NCBI RefSeq assembly: GCF_000471905.2
Contig: NW_006496477.1
Span: 73,113-137,112, forward strand
DNA: 64,000 nt
Direction: 5' to 3'
Origin: Amborella trichopoda
Taxonomy: Eukaryota; Streptophyta; Magnoliopsida; Amborellales; Amborellaceae
A program made the translations under genes and the position numbers. The notes below the pieces were generated by a model that saw nothing but the letters and a program-made list of their open reading frames with translations, was not told the DNA's origin and did not search any database. Shown here one piece after another: positions 22,551-37,500 of the stretch (position 1 is its first letter; the number at the start of each line of letters is the position of its first letter).

Positions 22551-25500
22551 GTATACTTGTCAATTCATTGCCAAACATTTTTATACAGTGCTTAGCCTTC
22601 TCTGCTGTCCTATTGAAACCAGGGCATTTGTTTGTTAGTTCATATATTCATCCCTTGAATTTGTTATTTCTTAATGGAGCATTTTTATTCGTTTTGGGAA
22701 ATGAAATAATAAAATTTATTTATAGCAAAATCCACTAGAAGTCTATTCCATGTTAATGATCCTCCTGGTTTTTAATTCCTTTTGAGTTTTCAAGGCTTTA
22801 AGTGTGACCGCCTCCAATTCTAGTTGCTTAGTAAAAGAATAAAGACCCATGATTATTTCTTCAATCAAGATAAATTTTTCCTCCTTAATTTGGATATCTA
22901 CTCCCCCCAAAAGACACAACTCTTTAAAATATAAAGGACTTGTCCAAAGTGAATTTGTTCTTCCAAATGGGAGTGGTCTTAATCCATTCTAGAATTTCTC
23001 TCTCTAAATATATCAAACCCTACTCTAGTCAAATTAGTGTTATAACCCTTATGTTCCTTTCCCTACAAATTAATTCATCATTATTATATTTTCCATATTT
23101 CTCAAAAACAATATATTCTATTTTCCAGACCTAATTCACAAATTTCTCTCTTCAAGTGCCACTGCCCATGCATGGCATGGGCTGTTCTTTTTCCTAGTGA
23201 CTAGCATTCTTCTAATTTTCTAAATATTATTGTTAGCCTTTGTAGGTCATGGATTGAGACAATATAAAATGTTACTGTGTCTTCCTAATCAAATTACAAT
23301 TTCGGCATAACCTATATGGCTATTACCAAGTTTTCTTTCCTTATTGAAAGAACCCTAGTCTAACATCCACATGCAAGACACCCCTTGCTTCAAAGACTGA
23401 AAATAAAAAATATTAACCTATGAGCAAATTGTAGCCTGATTTGATGGTGTTGGAAAAGAAATGAGTCTTCATATGTTATATCGACTTGGTGAGATATATA
23501 CAAGGCAGCACTAACTAGTGTGCAAACAACTAGTCGGGAGACGAGTGAGTTTTCAGTGTCAGGAGGTCTACATTAGAAGCTAGCTTTGAGCCCATACGTC
23601 TTTGTCTTAGTTATGGACGACTTAACTAGGCACCTACAAGATGAGGTGCCGCGGATGACATAGTTTTGATTTATGAGACTCAAAGTGGCGTCCACATAAA
23701 GTTAGAACTTTGGAGGGATGCTCTAGAATCTGAAGGTTTTAAAATTAGCCGGACTAAGACAAAAGTCTATGGATTGCAAGTTTAGTAATAATAGGAGTAG
23801 GGACGAGGAAGTAGTTAAGATTGACGGCTAACATATACCAAAAAGAGTGAACTTTCAATAACTTTTGTCGATAACACAAGAAAATGGAGAGATTGAGGAA
23901 GATGTCGTAAATAGAATTAGAGCTGGGTGGGTAAAGTAGAGGTGTGCAACCGGAGTTTTATGTGATTTCTTCATACCAATGAAATTGAAAGGGAAGTTTT
24001 ATGGGATAGTTGTGAGAGCAGCTTTGCTTTATGGGGCAGAATCTTGGGCGGTCAAGGAATAACATACCCATGGGATGAGTATAGTTGAGATGATGATGTT
24101 GAGATGGATGAGTGGAAAGACAAGAAGGGATATAATTCGAAATGAAGACATTCGAGAGGACTTAGGTGTGCTGCAATAGGCAATAAGATGAGAGAAAGTA
24201 GACTTAGGTGCGTTGGCCCTCTGTAACGCATGCATAGTACACCTGTTAGGAGGTGCAAGTTGGCTCAAGTGGAATGCTAAAAAAAAGACAAGAGATAGGC
24301 TCAGAAGGACATGACTGGAAGTGGTGAGAAAAGATATGGGGACTTATAGCTTCACTGAGGGTATGACCTTTATAGAGTAGAATGACGGACCAGGATTCGT
24401 GTAGCCAACCTCAAATAGTTGAGAAAAGGCTCTAATGATGATGATGATGATGATTAACTGTAGCGAATCACAAAATCAAGGAAGATATGACATGGTATGC
24501 TAAATGAACAAAACAGAGCTTATATTTCAGATCTATCTCTTTCCTCAATCATTATTTGATAATATGATACACTTTGCAAACTTGCAAACCTGACCTTGTA
24601 GCCATTAATTATGCTATATTCCCAAGTGTAGTGAGGCACAAACTCAAGGAAGAGATGACATGGTATGCTAAATGAACATCGCAGAGCTTATGTCAGATCT
24701 ATCTTTTTCCTGCATCAGTATTTTATAACATGATCATATTTACAAATCTCAGCACCAAGGTCGGGCGGTCTTTTCTCTTTTGAACATGTAAATTAACATC
24801 AGGCAAGCGAATTATTTATAGAAGATACAAATTAGACATATCAGGTTAACAAAAGAAAAGGAGCTGCTCTTTGAACATCAAGATGCATTGAGTAAAATAT
24901 TCATTTCTGTTTCTTGGTAAAAGAAGGAAGAGGTAGCACATAACTTTTGGCAAGATGACTACTTGTTCATTCTATCAAAGGGATGAAGCCACAAACTCCG
25001 TGAATGAGTTGGACCACACCCGAGTTTGGTCATGGGATATCAAGTTTAGTTTGACCTAGTCTAGCCTAGTTTAGTCTAAGCAACCACCACACAAAAACGG
25101 TTTGAAAATTTTGACCTAGTTTTATAGGTAAGCTTGGTCGAGGATATGTTTCTAACCAGAAAACTTTTTAAAAATTTTTTGAACTTCAGAAATCATGGCT
25201 AGGCTTTCATAGGAACCCAAGTAAGACCTTAGATACTCCTTAAGAGTAGAGCATCGACTTACTATTGTGGGCTGCTCTTAAGGGCGACGACTCTGGAGGG
25301 CACCCACTTGAAGGCTAACGTGCATCCTAACCGTTCCACCTATCTTACGAGCCGGGTAACCCTTTGTTGGGGTGATCTTAAGTTGAAATATGAAACAAAC
25401 ACAAAACAAACTCAAGAGAACTTCAACGTCAAGGTATATCCATGAACAAAGCTTAATTTTTATTCTGGTGATTGAACCGTTCTAAGGCATCCATGTATTT

Positions 25501-28500
25501 CTTGTTAATTACATTCACTATCTCATACAATGGAGATGTGAAATACCTCTGTTTAATCAATCACAGATAAACTCATGAGGAAGAGAAGCACATAAAAGAC
25601 TTGCAAGTAAGCCTTACCACTATGCCTGCTTGCATGAATTTGTTCATAGAAATATGTAACAGTGTAACACATATATCCTTGGATATAAATACCCTGTGTA
25701 TTATCTCCCTGCATATGTTTTTTGGCTTCTTCCTCACACGATTAAAGAAACACATTTAGTATGTGTTAATAGGTATGCTTTCTCTATTTATCACAGGAAT
25801 GTGGGTATGCTTTCAATATTTATCACAGTAATGTGCATACTTTTTCTTTTTTTGCATGATCCAAATATGAATGTCAAGATGAACAATCTTTATTTGAAGG
25901 AAAACAACGATGACTGTTTAAAGAAAAATTATTGAGATTACTCTAAAATGTTGTACCCAATCTGGGTAAAGAACTTATTGTTTATATAAAAAATTATTGT
26001 TTATTTATATTAAAAGAATTATTGTTTAGATATAAACAATAAAAAATTATTATATAAACACTGGAATACTCTCAAATGTACCAAATCTGGTTAAATCTTC
26101 CATCTTAATGTTTCGTTTGTCAAAATTGTAGATTGTTGAACTGCACTTCTCCTTTTATGTTCATTTTGGTGGTCTATTTTCTCTACTTTATGGTTATCCA
26201 TATTTGTGTTTATGAAATCTATTATTTCTACAATCACTGGCACTCCTTCACACGTGAATGGGTTTCCATGTTTAATAGTCCTTATTTCTAAAATTTGATC
26301 AGTTTGCAAAAAATGTTTTGCAAATTTTTTGGCCTTTGAATTTGATTACGTGATGTCTAGGTTTGAATGTTGTCTTATTATGGTCTCTAATCAAGAGATC
26401 ATTCTTTTCAGGTACACAGTTGGAAAGATCACACCTGTTCCCATGCGTGAAGTACGTTCTTCAGATTTTGGACCTAGGGCCAGGATAAGGATGTACTTCC
26501 CAAGAGAGGGATCTCAGTTTACTCCTCCACACTATTCAATTGATTTTTATTGGAAAGATTACTGCCCAATGGTCTTCAGGTAAGTATCCTTGATTTGTGT
26601 TTTGTCATTTGCAATGGCCGACATCCCATTGAACTTAATTTCTCAAATGTTTGGATTATTTAACTTATTATGTCATGTATAGGAATGTTTGCTATAATTA
26701 GGTGACTCCATACTCAGGTGTGCTCATTCTCTGTCTTTTTGCAGAGTCTAGCAAATCTTGAAATTGGATTGATTTATGATTTGTTTCGAATATATTGGAA
26801 GCAGTGGTTTAAAAACCGGCAAAAACCCATATGGATCGGTGAATCGGCGGTTCGGATCGGGAATCGGTCGAATCGGTCCGATTCAACAATAAGAAAAATG
26901 AAATAATTAAAAAACATTATTAATGTTGTTTTTAGGAATCCGATAAAAAATGGGGATACTGCATTATTAACTTTCATTTTTTTCATCAATATGCGAATAT
27001 TGAGATGTTCTTTCCCTGTATGAACTTATGTTAACCATTAAATTTACATCACACAAAGATGAATCATAGAAGTATCATGGATGAAGTATCTTATAATATC
27101 ATTTAATTTCAAATATATTATTGACAACTGTAAGAAAAAATAGTACACTACATCAAGGTTTTAAAAAACAGAAGGTGATTTTTTAAACACTGATCGAATT
27201 CAAAAAATAAGACATTATTTAAAACTAAGAACAAATCTACAATGTCTTATAATATCATCGAATTCAAAAAATCTTATTTACAACAATAAGAAAACATAAT
27301 ACATTACAAAATTTATGATACAAATAAATTAATAAATAATATATGAGATTTGATTATCAAAAATCTTATTTATAAGAATAAGAAAAAATAATACATTACA
27401 AAATTTATAATACAAATAAATTAATAAACAAAATACAAGATTTGATTATCAATATATAATTATTAATTATAACATTATAATAAAACTAAAAAAAAAACCC
27501 CCTATAAATTTTAATATTATGAAATGAAAATATTTCAAAAAATTTTTATCCTAAAAATTGGAAATTAAAGATACCAAAATTCAAAGAAAAAAAAACTACA
27601 AAAAGCCTCTTGGCAATATGCACAGCAGCTACAAAAAAACGAAAAGAAATGGTAACAAAACTTTGAGTATGCTTTAAACCTCTTTCAAACGTTCAATCTA
27701 AATATAAATGATATATTTACAAGTGTATTTTTTTAGGCAATGATGATTAAGTTTCAAAATTTTAAATTCTTCCTTGTATATATGGTTTTTCAAAATTTAG
27801 CATTAAAAATAAGTAAATGATGGAAGGTTATCACATTCTATGTAACAATAATAATTTATTAAATAACATAGCAATTAAATATATTAAATTATGTGATATT
27901 TTAATGTATTTATAACAATAAAAATTTCAATATAACAATAACAATTTTAACATAATTATAATAAATAATTATAGTTAGTTAACAATTTTGACATAATTAT
28001 ATTCATTCAACATAATAATATTAATGTCATTTTAATATGTTCATATTCACATAATTATATTGAGTAATTAACATAAATAAAAAAAAATTCATATAATTAT
28101 ATTAATTCTTGTAAATTTATTATGTGTAATTTGTTTTTTTGTATTTATGTGTAATTCAAACTTAGTTATATGTACTTTACTTTTGTAAATTATAAAAATA
28201 AAATTGAATATAATTAATTAAAAAAGAAAAATAAATTTTTTATTTTGTAGACCATTTATTTTATAAATGATAGTTTCCTTATATAAGATAGAGCTATTAA
28301 TTAAAACGTCAAGGCAAAAGAAATATCCCACATCGATAGATGGTGGGAAGAAATATGCTTATATAACTTAGAAATGTACATCATTTGGTTGTCAACGTGA
28401 CACGTGGGAGGTTGACCTTGCTTGTGCATTGTACGTGGCCACGTGGTTGATCTTTTGTACCATCAGTTTTCAAAACTGATGGCGTCATCGCCCTATTTCA

Positions 28501-31500
28501 AAAAAAGTAAAAAACTACGTGGGTTTCAAAAAAATTTGTTAGGCAGTTTTCAAAACTGATGACATCATCAGGTCAAACTGGTAATTTGTCCGCTTTATGG
28601 CGTCATCAGGGCGAACCTATGTGGTGACGTGTCCGCTTTATGACGTCATCAGGGCGATTTCTTGATAAAAACGGTCGGATCCTGTTTTATTAGCGGATCC
28701 AGAACGATGTCACCGATACCCGATCTGGATCGCCGGATTCTGGATCGGATCGATGGTTTTTTAAACACTGGTTGGAAGTAATCGAGTGTCGAGCTCCCTC
28801 TTTATATGTCAAGTTATGCATGGAAGTAGCCTTGATATCGTAAGAAAACATTTTCTTCAATGTTTGTTGAAATGAGATCCAAGGTAGGGCACGTATTGCA
28901 ACAAAGTTGAATAGAAAACTGCAGAAACAGTTACCCATATAATGTTGTATGTGACCATCACATTTCCCATGTGTAAACTTCACATGTAGTTTACTCTATG
29001 TCCCAATGGCTTCATGGGCCTCAAACACTCTACCGTTGGTACCAATCTGTATGCATCCTCCTTCTCACCACAAACCAACATTCCACATCCTTAGCTTTGC
29101 AATAAATACTCTAAACTTATTGGACCTCTAAACAAAAACCTTGCATCCCAACCCATCCTCTGAAACTTTCAACAAACTCCTTCCAAGTCCCTTGAGCCTT
29201 GAACCCCCATTCATCAACCCAGCTCTACCTCTACTCTATCAGTAGTACTCCACTCTACTCAAGCCTCACAACACCCGGAACCTACCCCTTGTTAGAGATC
29301 TCACACCTAATAACTCTAAACCGAACCATATCGCAAATAATAACCCCCACACTCCCAACCTCTCTATCAACACATTAGAATCTCCTAGACCATGCCTCAT
29401 CCATAGTCCAAGAACCCATCTGCAACATAGGCTAAAGATATTTTTGTAGAACTCATTAATTGCTGAACTTCAAGCCTCTATGCACGACTCTAGAAGCAAT
29501 GGGAGATGGGTCACATCTATTCAGAAATCCAAGTTAATCACTTGTCACCCTCTCCAGAGAATGTTCTCACTTCTTAACCTTTCCTTCCAAAGAGCTCAAG
29601 GAAGCAATGGCACTCTTCAAAGATCTTTTTTCAGAAACTATGAATTATGCCTCAATCCATGGAGCCGGTGCATTTTAAGCAATCATCCCTGTTGTTTTTG
29701 AATCCATGTTCAAGGTATCCCATCCTATGCTTCTCATTTTTCAGTTTTTAGAGCCATAGGCGACCTCTGTGGAGGTTTCTTAGAACTCAGCTCCTAGAGA
29801 TTGCAAAATCTTCTTCTTGGTTCAATCTCCTCACTGGTTTAGTTCCCTTCTTTAGAGGCTCTTCCCAAATCCATCATCCTAAACTTTGGGGAACATTCCT
29901 ACTAGGCTTTCCCTAGTAGTGAAATTGGTGTACTGAGTGGCGTAAATCATGGTTCCCCACATGTAGTGGAATCAGTGTTCAAAAAAATAAATTGCTCTCA
30001 GAAACCAGCCAAGGGTTGGTTTCGAGTAACTGGTAAACCGACAGGTTCAATCGGCCTAACCGGGCAAGTCCTTGCAAATCAAAAAAGTTTTAAAAAGTTA
30101 AAAAAATACAAAAAAATCTAAAAATACGAAATGTATATTTAAAGCATGATTAAACTAAGTACATCCAAATGAAGTTGAAAATCAGTGAAAAAAATGGATT
30201 TTAAAAAATCATCTTGTGCCCAGGGGTATTTTTGAAATTTTTTAAGAAAGATGGGAAAATGTAAAAATAAGTAATAATGGCCAAAAAACTTTCCAATATT
30301 TTCCAAAATGATAAAAAACATTAAAAAATGCTTTACAAACAAATCCCTTATTTTTTGGGATTTTTATATATTTTTTTTGAATGTTTTTAAAAATACCCTG
30401 CCGGATCACCAAAATTGGTCAAAATCGGACCGGCCAATGCTCGGTTCCGATCTAATAGTCCAGTTTGGAATTGCGAACACTTATTGGAATTAAGGTTTAA
30501 TGCCCTTAAAATTATATTGAAGGTTTATTCAGGTTCCAAATTGGAGAGAGTAAAAAATACTTGATTTATTAATAATGCATTTCTAAAACATAAGATATCT
30601 ATTTTGGGTTCTCGGAATTTATGAATGGTGTTAAGTAGAGTTCATAGACACTCATAGAGTTTTTAATCACCAATCTTATGCTAGCTAATAATAATTTTTA
30701 ATTGACAAAATGTTTCACTAGTCCACTGGGGAATTTGTGTTTATGTTTACAAAATTACAAGTACAATCTTATATATACTTGACATGAGATTTTGTTTTTG
30801 ATGTATATACTTGATAATGCGTTTATATATATATATATATATATATAAAACGTCCTGTCAGCCCATGGGCTGATGGAATAGTGTCGGCCCAACAACCCAA
30901 ATTGAATTTGAGCTAATCTGACGGTCACAACCTCATTTCATAATATAATTTTAATATGTTTTCTATAAATCCAAATCACATGAATTTGGGGTGTTCATTC
31001 CTTTCATCAAAGGCGCACTCCATAAAACTATCAAAAAAATAATTTGTAAAAAGCATATGGATCGAAAGACCCCTGAAACTTTTAGGGGTATTTTTTATAA
31101 ATTATTTTTTTGATATTTTTATTAGATTTTCCTATTTTTAAATAATAGACACTCCAAATTTCAAGAGATTTAGATTTGCAGACAAAAAATTAAAATTCAA
31201 ATACGAAATACAATTGTGATCATTGGATCTGCCCAGATTCAATTTGGGACATTGGGGATTTACTATACCCATCAACTAGTGGGCTGACCTCATATTCTTC
31301 TATATATATATATATGTACCGCCATTCGGATCTATCAAGGGCCATTCCCTCAGTGGGGCCATAAATTCCCATATCTTTTCTCACTACTTCTAGCTATATC
31401 CTTTTGGGTCTACCCATTGCTCTTTTTGAGCCTTTATACACACACACACACTTTTGAAAATGAGATTTTGTTTTTGATATATATACTTAAAAAATGAGAG

Positions 31501-34500
31501 TTTGTCGAATATGGATTTTGAAAATCATATCAATATTCTTACTAAGTGAAAGCGAGATTCCATGTTGGTCGAATCACGATTTTGTGCGCCTATGAACCAA
31601 AGGATTTGATGCTGTGGAATTTGAATTCCAAAATAATCAAAATTGAGATTCTATAAAGGTGGAAGCGAACTTAAGGAATTGGGTTCCATGACGATACGTC
31701 GATCGAAATGCTGAATCAAGATCTCGAAGTAGAATCGCTACCTAGGATAGAAGATTCCGGCAACTATAGTTAAAGTGTCAAATGTCGGCCACAACTATGA
31801 TCTTGATTGAGAATGGAATCCTTGACAACACACCTTATCTGTATCCTAGGTTCCTACAGACCCCTCTATTATCGAAGTGGAGATGTCACCTTATCGCTAT
31901 GTGGCTCCCCATGATGAGGTGCCTTTTCTCGAGGAGTCACCTTTGATACGCATCGACACCAACACCATTTCGCAAGGACGTATGTCATCCCCAGCCCACC
32001 TAGATCCTACCATAGTTGTAGGATCTTCCAACCTAGGTGGTCATCCTGCTCCAAAATCTACTCTGCCTCTATGGGAAAGGGAACTTGAAGGGATCCCGAT
32101 TTTTAGATCTTCGAATCTCGATCCCCAGTGTTAGAGATCTCAATCTCCATCAAGAAAACCAAGATAACCATACATATAATTTATTTATTTATAGCCCACT
32201 AGTAATGCAACTAATATTTTGATATAGTTGCATTGGTTGTTGGCTCTAAATAAAGAGATCCATACTTTCAAGAGTATATAGGTTGGGAGCAAATCCCAAA
32301 CAGTTGAAATCGATATCCCAAAAGGTCGAGGTCAAGATCCCCAAATGGATCTTGATCTCTGAGATATGCAATATATTGACGACGCTCCTAACCATGGGGA
32401 TCTTCTAGCCTTTAACGATCCTCTGCTCCCCATCCTGATCATGTTCCCAAGTCCAACAATTATGGATCATACTCCATTTAAGAAAACATTTATTACTTTA
32501 GCCCCTGTGCTGACAGCTGCCACCTAGTCCCAAACCCTCTCATTTGCACTTAATGACCCTAACCGAAATATCTCTATCATATTGACAGTAAGACTATGTG
32601 ACTCGAGCAAATATATATGGATAAAATGTTTTCTTTCTTTTTCTCTATTTTACTACTCGGATCACCTATAGGTGTCCAAATACAACATATGAACCAATAA
32701 AACCACAAAATATGGAGGACTCTCACTTGCTTGCCATCAAAACAAATTCTCATTTTATGCATAAATCTGAAAATTGAAAAACACTTTGAATGAATTCAAG
32801 AAAGCTTGAAATAAATCAATACCATATACCTTGCCTCAGGTTATCCCAAAGACTTCGTACACCCCACATCGGATCACTTCCACCAATGGCACACGGGATC
32901 TCTATCTAACCTCGTCTCATAACTTGAGAAGTCTTTTTTGCTAATTTGAAGATATCTTTTTCACCTTTTTTTGTTCCCAGTTTATTGTATAGATTATTAT
33001 ATGCCTTAAGTTCAGCCTTATTTACTATTTCTTTAGCGTTTTCTTCTAAGTTTTGATTATTTCTAGAGCACTGCCAAGTTTTATAACATGATGGTTTTTC
33101 GATAATGGCTTTCTGAACATCATTACTCCACTACCAAGTGTCTTTATCGAAATTTCCTTTCCCTCGAGATTCTCCTAAAACTTCTTTTGCTACTTTCTTA
33201 ATACAGTCTGTCATCTCTTTTCACATAACATTGACCTCATGTTCAAAGTTGCATTTTCTTTCTTTAACTAATTTATCCCAAAATAAGTCTATTTTCTCAA
33301 TTTTTAAATTCTACCACCTAGTTCTTGAGCACCTATTAATATCACCCCTTCTCTGCCATGTCTTTTTACAAACATCTATAACCACGAGCCTATGTTGAGT
33401 AGTCAAACTCTCTCATGGTATCTGTTGGTGGTATAAGACTAAGGAGCTAGAAACACAACTTAAAAATTTTCCATTATATTGAAAACATATAGTTTTAAAT
33501 AGACAAGATTTTCATAAAAGATTATAAAGCATTGATTCTAGCCCACAAGCCAGACTTATAAACATCTTGAATACTTAAAAATTCAACTCCAATAGGTCCC
33601 TTACAAGTCCCTTATTAAAAAATACAAATAAATTCAATACGATGTCCAAATGCTTATAATGCTTGTCTCTACAACACACTACATGACATATACCCAAAAT
33701 TCCTCATTCTTTTGAAAATTACATGTTCACTTCATCTTTAATCTTCATCGTATCAAATACCACAAAATTATACATTCACCATATACTTGATCATGATAGG
33801 CTAATATGATTTCAACTTGCATGAACAATAAAACATGACATTAAAGCGTATACTACAATGTTATAAGAACAATCTTATTTTTCATTTAACATACTCAATT
33901 CCTTCAATCATGAATCATTCAATAACTGTAAATACATTAAATTAGCATGCAAACAGACATGGAAGAAGCCAAGGTTGAACTCTTTGTGCCCGGTTCACAA
34001 GAGGACCTTTTGCCGACTTAATTTTGTCCCAAAGATTAGTGCAAGAGTGGTTTATAAGCACAAGGTGATCTATCCAAATGGGAAGCTTAAAATACTATTA
34101 AATGCACTTCATAAAGTCCAATTAGAGAGTGTAATATCATGGAGATAAGTTTGCAAAAGTAGAGATATCGGACTCAAATCGAGCCAAATATGAGTATATT
34201 ACAGTATGTGGTCCACCGGTCCACCAATATAGTGTTTCAAAAGGCGCTAGGTGGCACCTAGGCAGTCGAGGGGGGGAGAGGGGTGGGCTCCAGGCCGCAC
34301 AGCGCCTAGGCGGGCGCCTAGGACTTGAGCGGCGCAGTAGAAATTTTTTTTTTTTTAAGTTTTCTCTCTCTAAAATAGCCTGTAATGGGTTTTAGATTTC
34401 AAATGAACCTAAAACCCCATAATTTTTGCCTCTTTAGTATTAAACAAATGATCCAAAAATAGCCTCAAGGAGCCACATTTCCGCCCTTGGGTTGGGGGCA

Positions 34501-37500
34501 GGTCCTACGCGGCTGCCTAGGCGGGTTCAAGAAGGCGCCTAGGGATATCCACTTAGGCGGCCGCCTAGGCGCTGGGCGGTCCGCTTTTTGAAACTATGCA
34601 CCAATACTGTTCTCAATATAAAAAGAGGAACTCTAACCCAACAAATAATCTTTTAAAATGGATAATATTTTTCTGAACTTGAAGATTAACAAAGGATGTA
34701 CTCGAGAAAATTTGGATGGACAAGATCTATGAGAAACTAGACGAGATTCAAAAGCAATCAAGGTATTTAACTCATGATCAAGATGAAGGACCACACATGT
34801 GATTCTCGCATAAAGATCATGTAAAACTAATGATAAAGGGAACTTAAAACTTCTGTAAATCTGAATTTACAGCAAGCTTTGATCATGAAAAAGTGAAGCT
34901 ATGAAGGATAAAATCACAAAATTATTGATGCCTTGATGGTGGCATATGATGGACTTGACATTGTAGAAGGAGGGAGCACCATTAAAGATCATCTTGCGAT
35001 CAAGGGGAATTAAGAACATGAACCAAAAAGGAGCTGGATGTGGAGCTCAAGTTTTTGATCTCTTTTTCCTCTCTCTTAGCTCACAAACGTTGTTTAGTTA
35101 GGGTTGGAATTTGACTTATGACATATTTATATATGTTTAAGTTAAGGATTGATCATGGCCCTTGATGCACATCATCAATGGCACATGAGAGGCTAATTAC
35201 CCTAGCCACTCCTCCCCATTTAACCACCAGGATGAAGGGATGAGAGTTAAGCACCGTATTACTCTCTGAAAACCCTAAGTTGGGCCACATTACCCTTTTG
35301 TCCTTAGTCCCATTGATTAATTCCAAACATATCCAAAAGGTGTTTACACAAAAGCCCTTAAGTTTGATAAATTTCATAAGTGTAGAGAAGGGATAAGGGC
35401 AAGGGCAAAACGGTAAAAGGTAAAAGCCCTCATGGGGAAGTTAATCATGGTTATGACACCACTAATAGAATTTGATCAATCTACATCTTTCACATGCATC
35501 GTACACCCTTCACATGGGTCACACGAATGGGACACATCCACATGTTTTGTTCACATGCAATATATCCCATGTGGATTATAATTTTAAAACTAAATCTTAT
35601 TTAAAAGATGCCTTGGTTTCACACATGCCATGCATGTCACATGTGTCACAATTAAGCATGTGACAAAATTGTTAAGTTATAACAACATAACACAAAACAA
35701 TATAACATGGTTTCTAATGCCAAAACAGTCCCCCAAACCATGTCATCAGTACGGTGGGACCTGGGGTGGGCATGTGGCCACCCTATGGCCACTCGCGACC
35801 ATGTGGCATCCTACAAGGATTGGTGTTAAAGCGAAACAAATTTGAAAAATGTTGTTTTGCTGTTTAAAAAATTCTGAAAAAATTCTCAAAACATCCCAAT
35901 TAATATTTAAAGCATATTTGAACATTTATACATCATTTCTCATAAAATTAGACTAAAAGTATGTGAGATCTTTAGGCCTTGACTTTAGGTATCGGAGTAC
36001 TCCATTGGTCTAGTCCCGAATAATGTTTTGCCGTGTCTCAAGCTGACCAAAAAACCTACGCTGCACTGTCTATGACAGGGACACATAATTGGACACATCA
36101 AAATCATTGAGGTAGAGCTTCCCATTATCGGGTTTTCAATGGATAACAGGTGCACCCCTGTGGGACATATTCCTACTCAAATACAGGAGTCCTCTTAACG
36201 CACTTGTGCATTGGCTCTTCTAAGTTGGATAATACTATAGAAGAATGGCTTCCTATGCGACTGAAAGTTCACATGCCATGCAATGGTCTCATGTCAGGAT
36301 ACAGGCTCATGTCCCATGAGCCATGGCCAGTCCATACAGGGCTAACTCTAAATAAACACTCGGATTTTATTGTACTCGATTGGATTATCCAAGCCTTGAC
36401 TAACCAACACAATTATGAGACATCCTAATCAATATAGTCCTGACTTGTAGCTGATCCTCACACCTCCTTGAGAGATTACTTTCTCATAACGCAAACTCTT
36501 AATGCCTCATAAAGTCGGGGTATGAGAATTTGGGCCCCAGTCTGCGAAGCACCCAGATTCTCTCTCTCTCTCTCACTCCCACTAAGCACAAGACTCTTGG
36601 TATTAAGGCCTTGAAAAGCCATATTGCCAATAGGATTACCTTGTTGTCTTTACATGATGGTTGATCTACCTTCTTAACTAGGAAGAAGTCTATCTGGCTT
36701 TTATGTGATCCATTTTTATAGGTTATTAAATGTTCATCTCGCTTTTTAAAATAAGTGTTTGCTATTGTTAGGTCCTAGACTAGGAAAATCTTGAATAGCC
36801 TTACCCATCCCAATTCTTTGACCAAACCCATATCCATGTACCCCTTTAGATCATCTAATATCCTTTTCTATATGACCATTTAAGTCTCCTCCTAAAATGG
36901 TCCTCTCTCCATTTGGCATTCTTGGACTATTCCATCCATGTTCTCCTACAATTTTCCCTTAATTTTATCCTCTAATCCTACTTGTAATGCATAAGTTAGG
37001 CAGCCAATGTAAAAGTTTGACAAAACTTATCAAGAACATGTCTATCATGAAAATTATGGTGCCAAGTTTTCTATCTATATGATCATGAAATTCTTTAAGT
37101 ATATGCTTGTACTTCATACGTAGTATATATGCTATTGATATGTTTTTTCTGATTGTTACTACTCGTTAGATTCTTTTGCTTAATTTTCTTTTGCATCGGA
37201 TTTGGAATACGGTTGTCTAAGAAATATGCTTCAAGTCTGGGAAGTGTAAAAATAAAAAAAGAACAAAAAAAAAAAAAAAAAAAAAAGGAAAAGGTGTTTG
37301 GGAAGAGAAAATTTACTTTATATCGTTGCATTTATGTTGGGGTGCTAATGCTCTTACCATTCACTCTGAATTTTGTGTAAAAGTATTTCAATTTTTCATT
37401 TGAAGGTATTTATCGGTCTTTACAGTTCCTTTGTTACGATCTAAAACTGCATTATGTTTAACTATCTTTCTAACAGGAACTTAAGAGAAATGTTCAAGAT

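Larger units (their letters stand above)
26580..37476 (+). other. Intron, 10897 bases, transposon-rich
   Basis: Donor GTAAGT, acceptor 'atctttctaacag'. It contains two hAT-like elements, a TA-flanked inverted-repeat element, RTE pieces on the minus strand and a 3.2-kb LTR-like insertion, listed separately. Confidence 0.85.
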
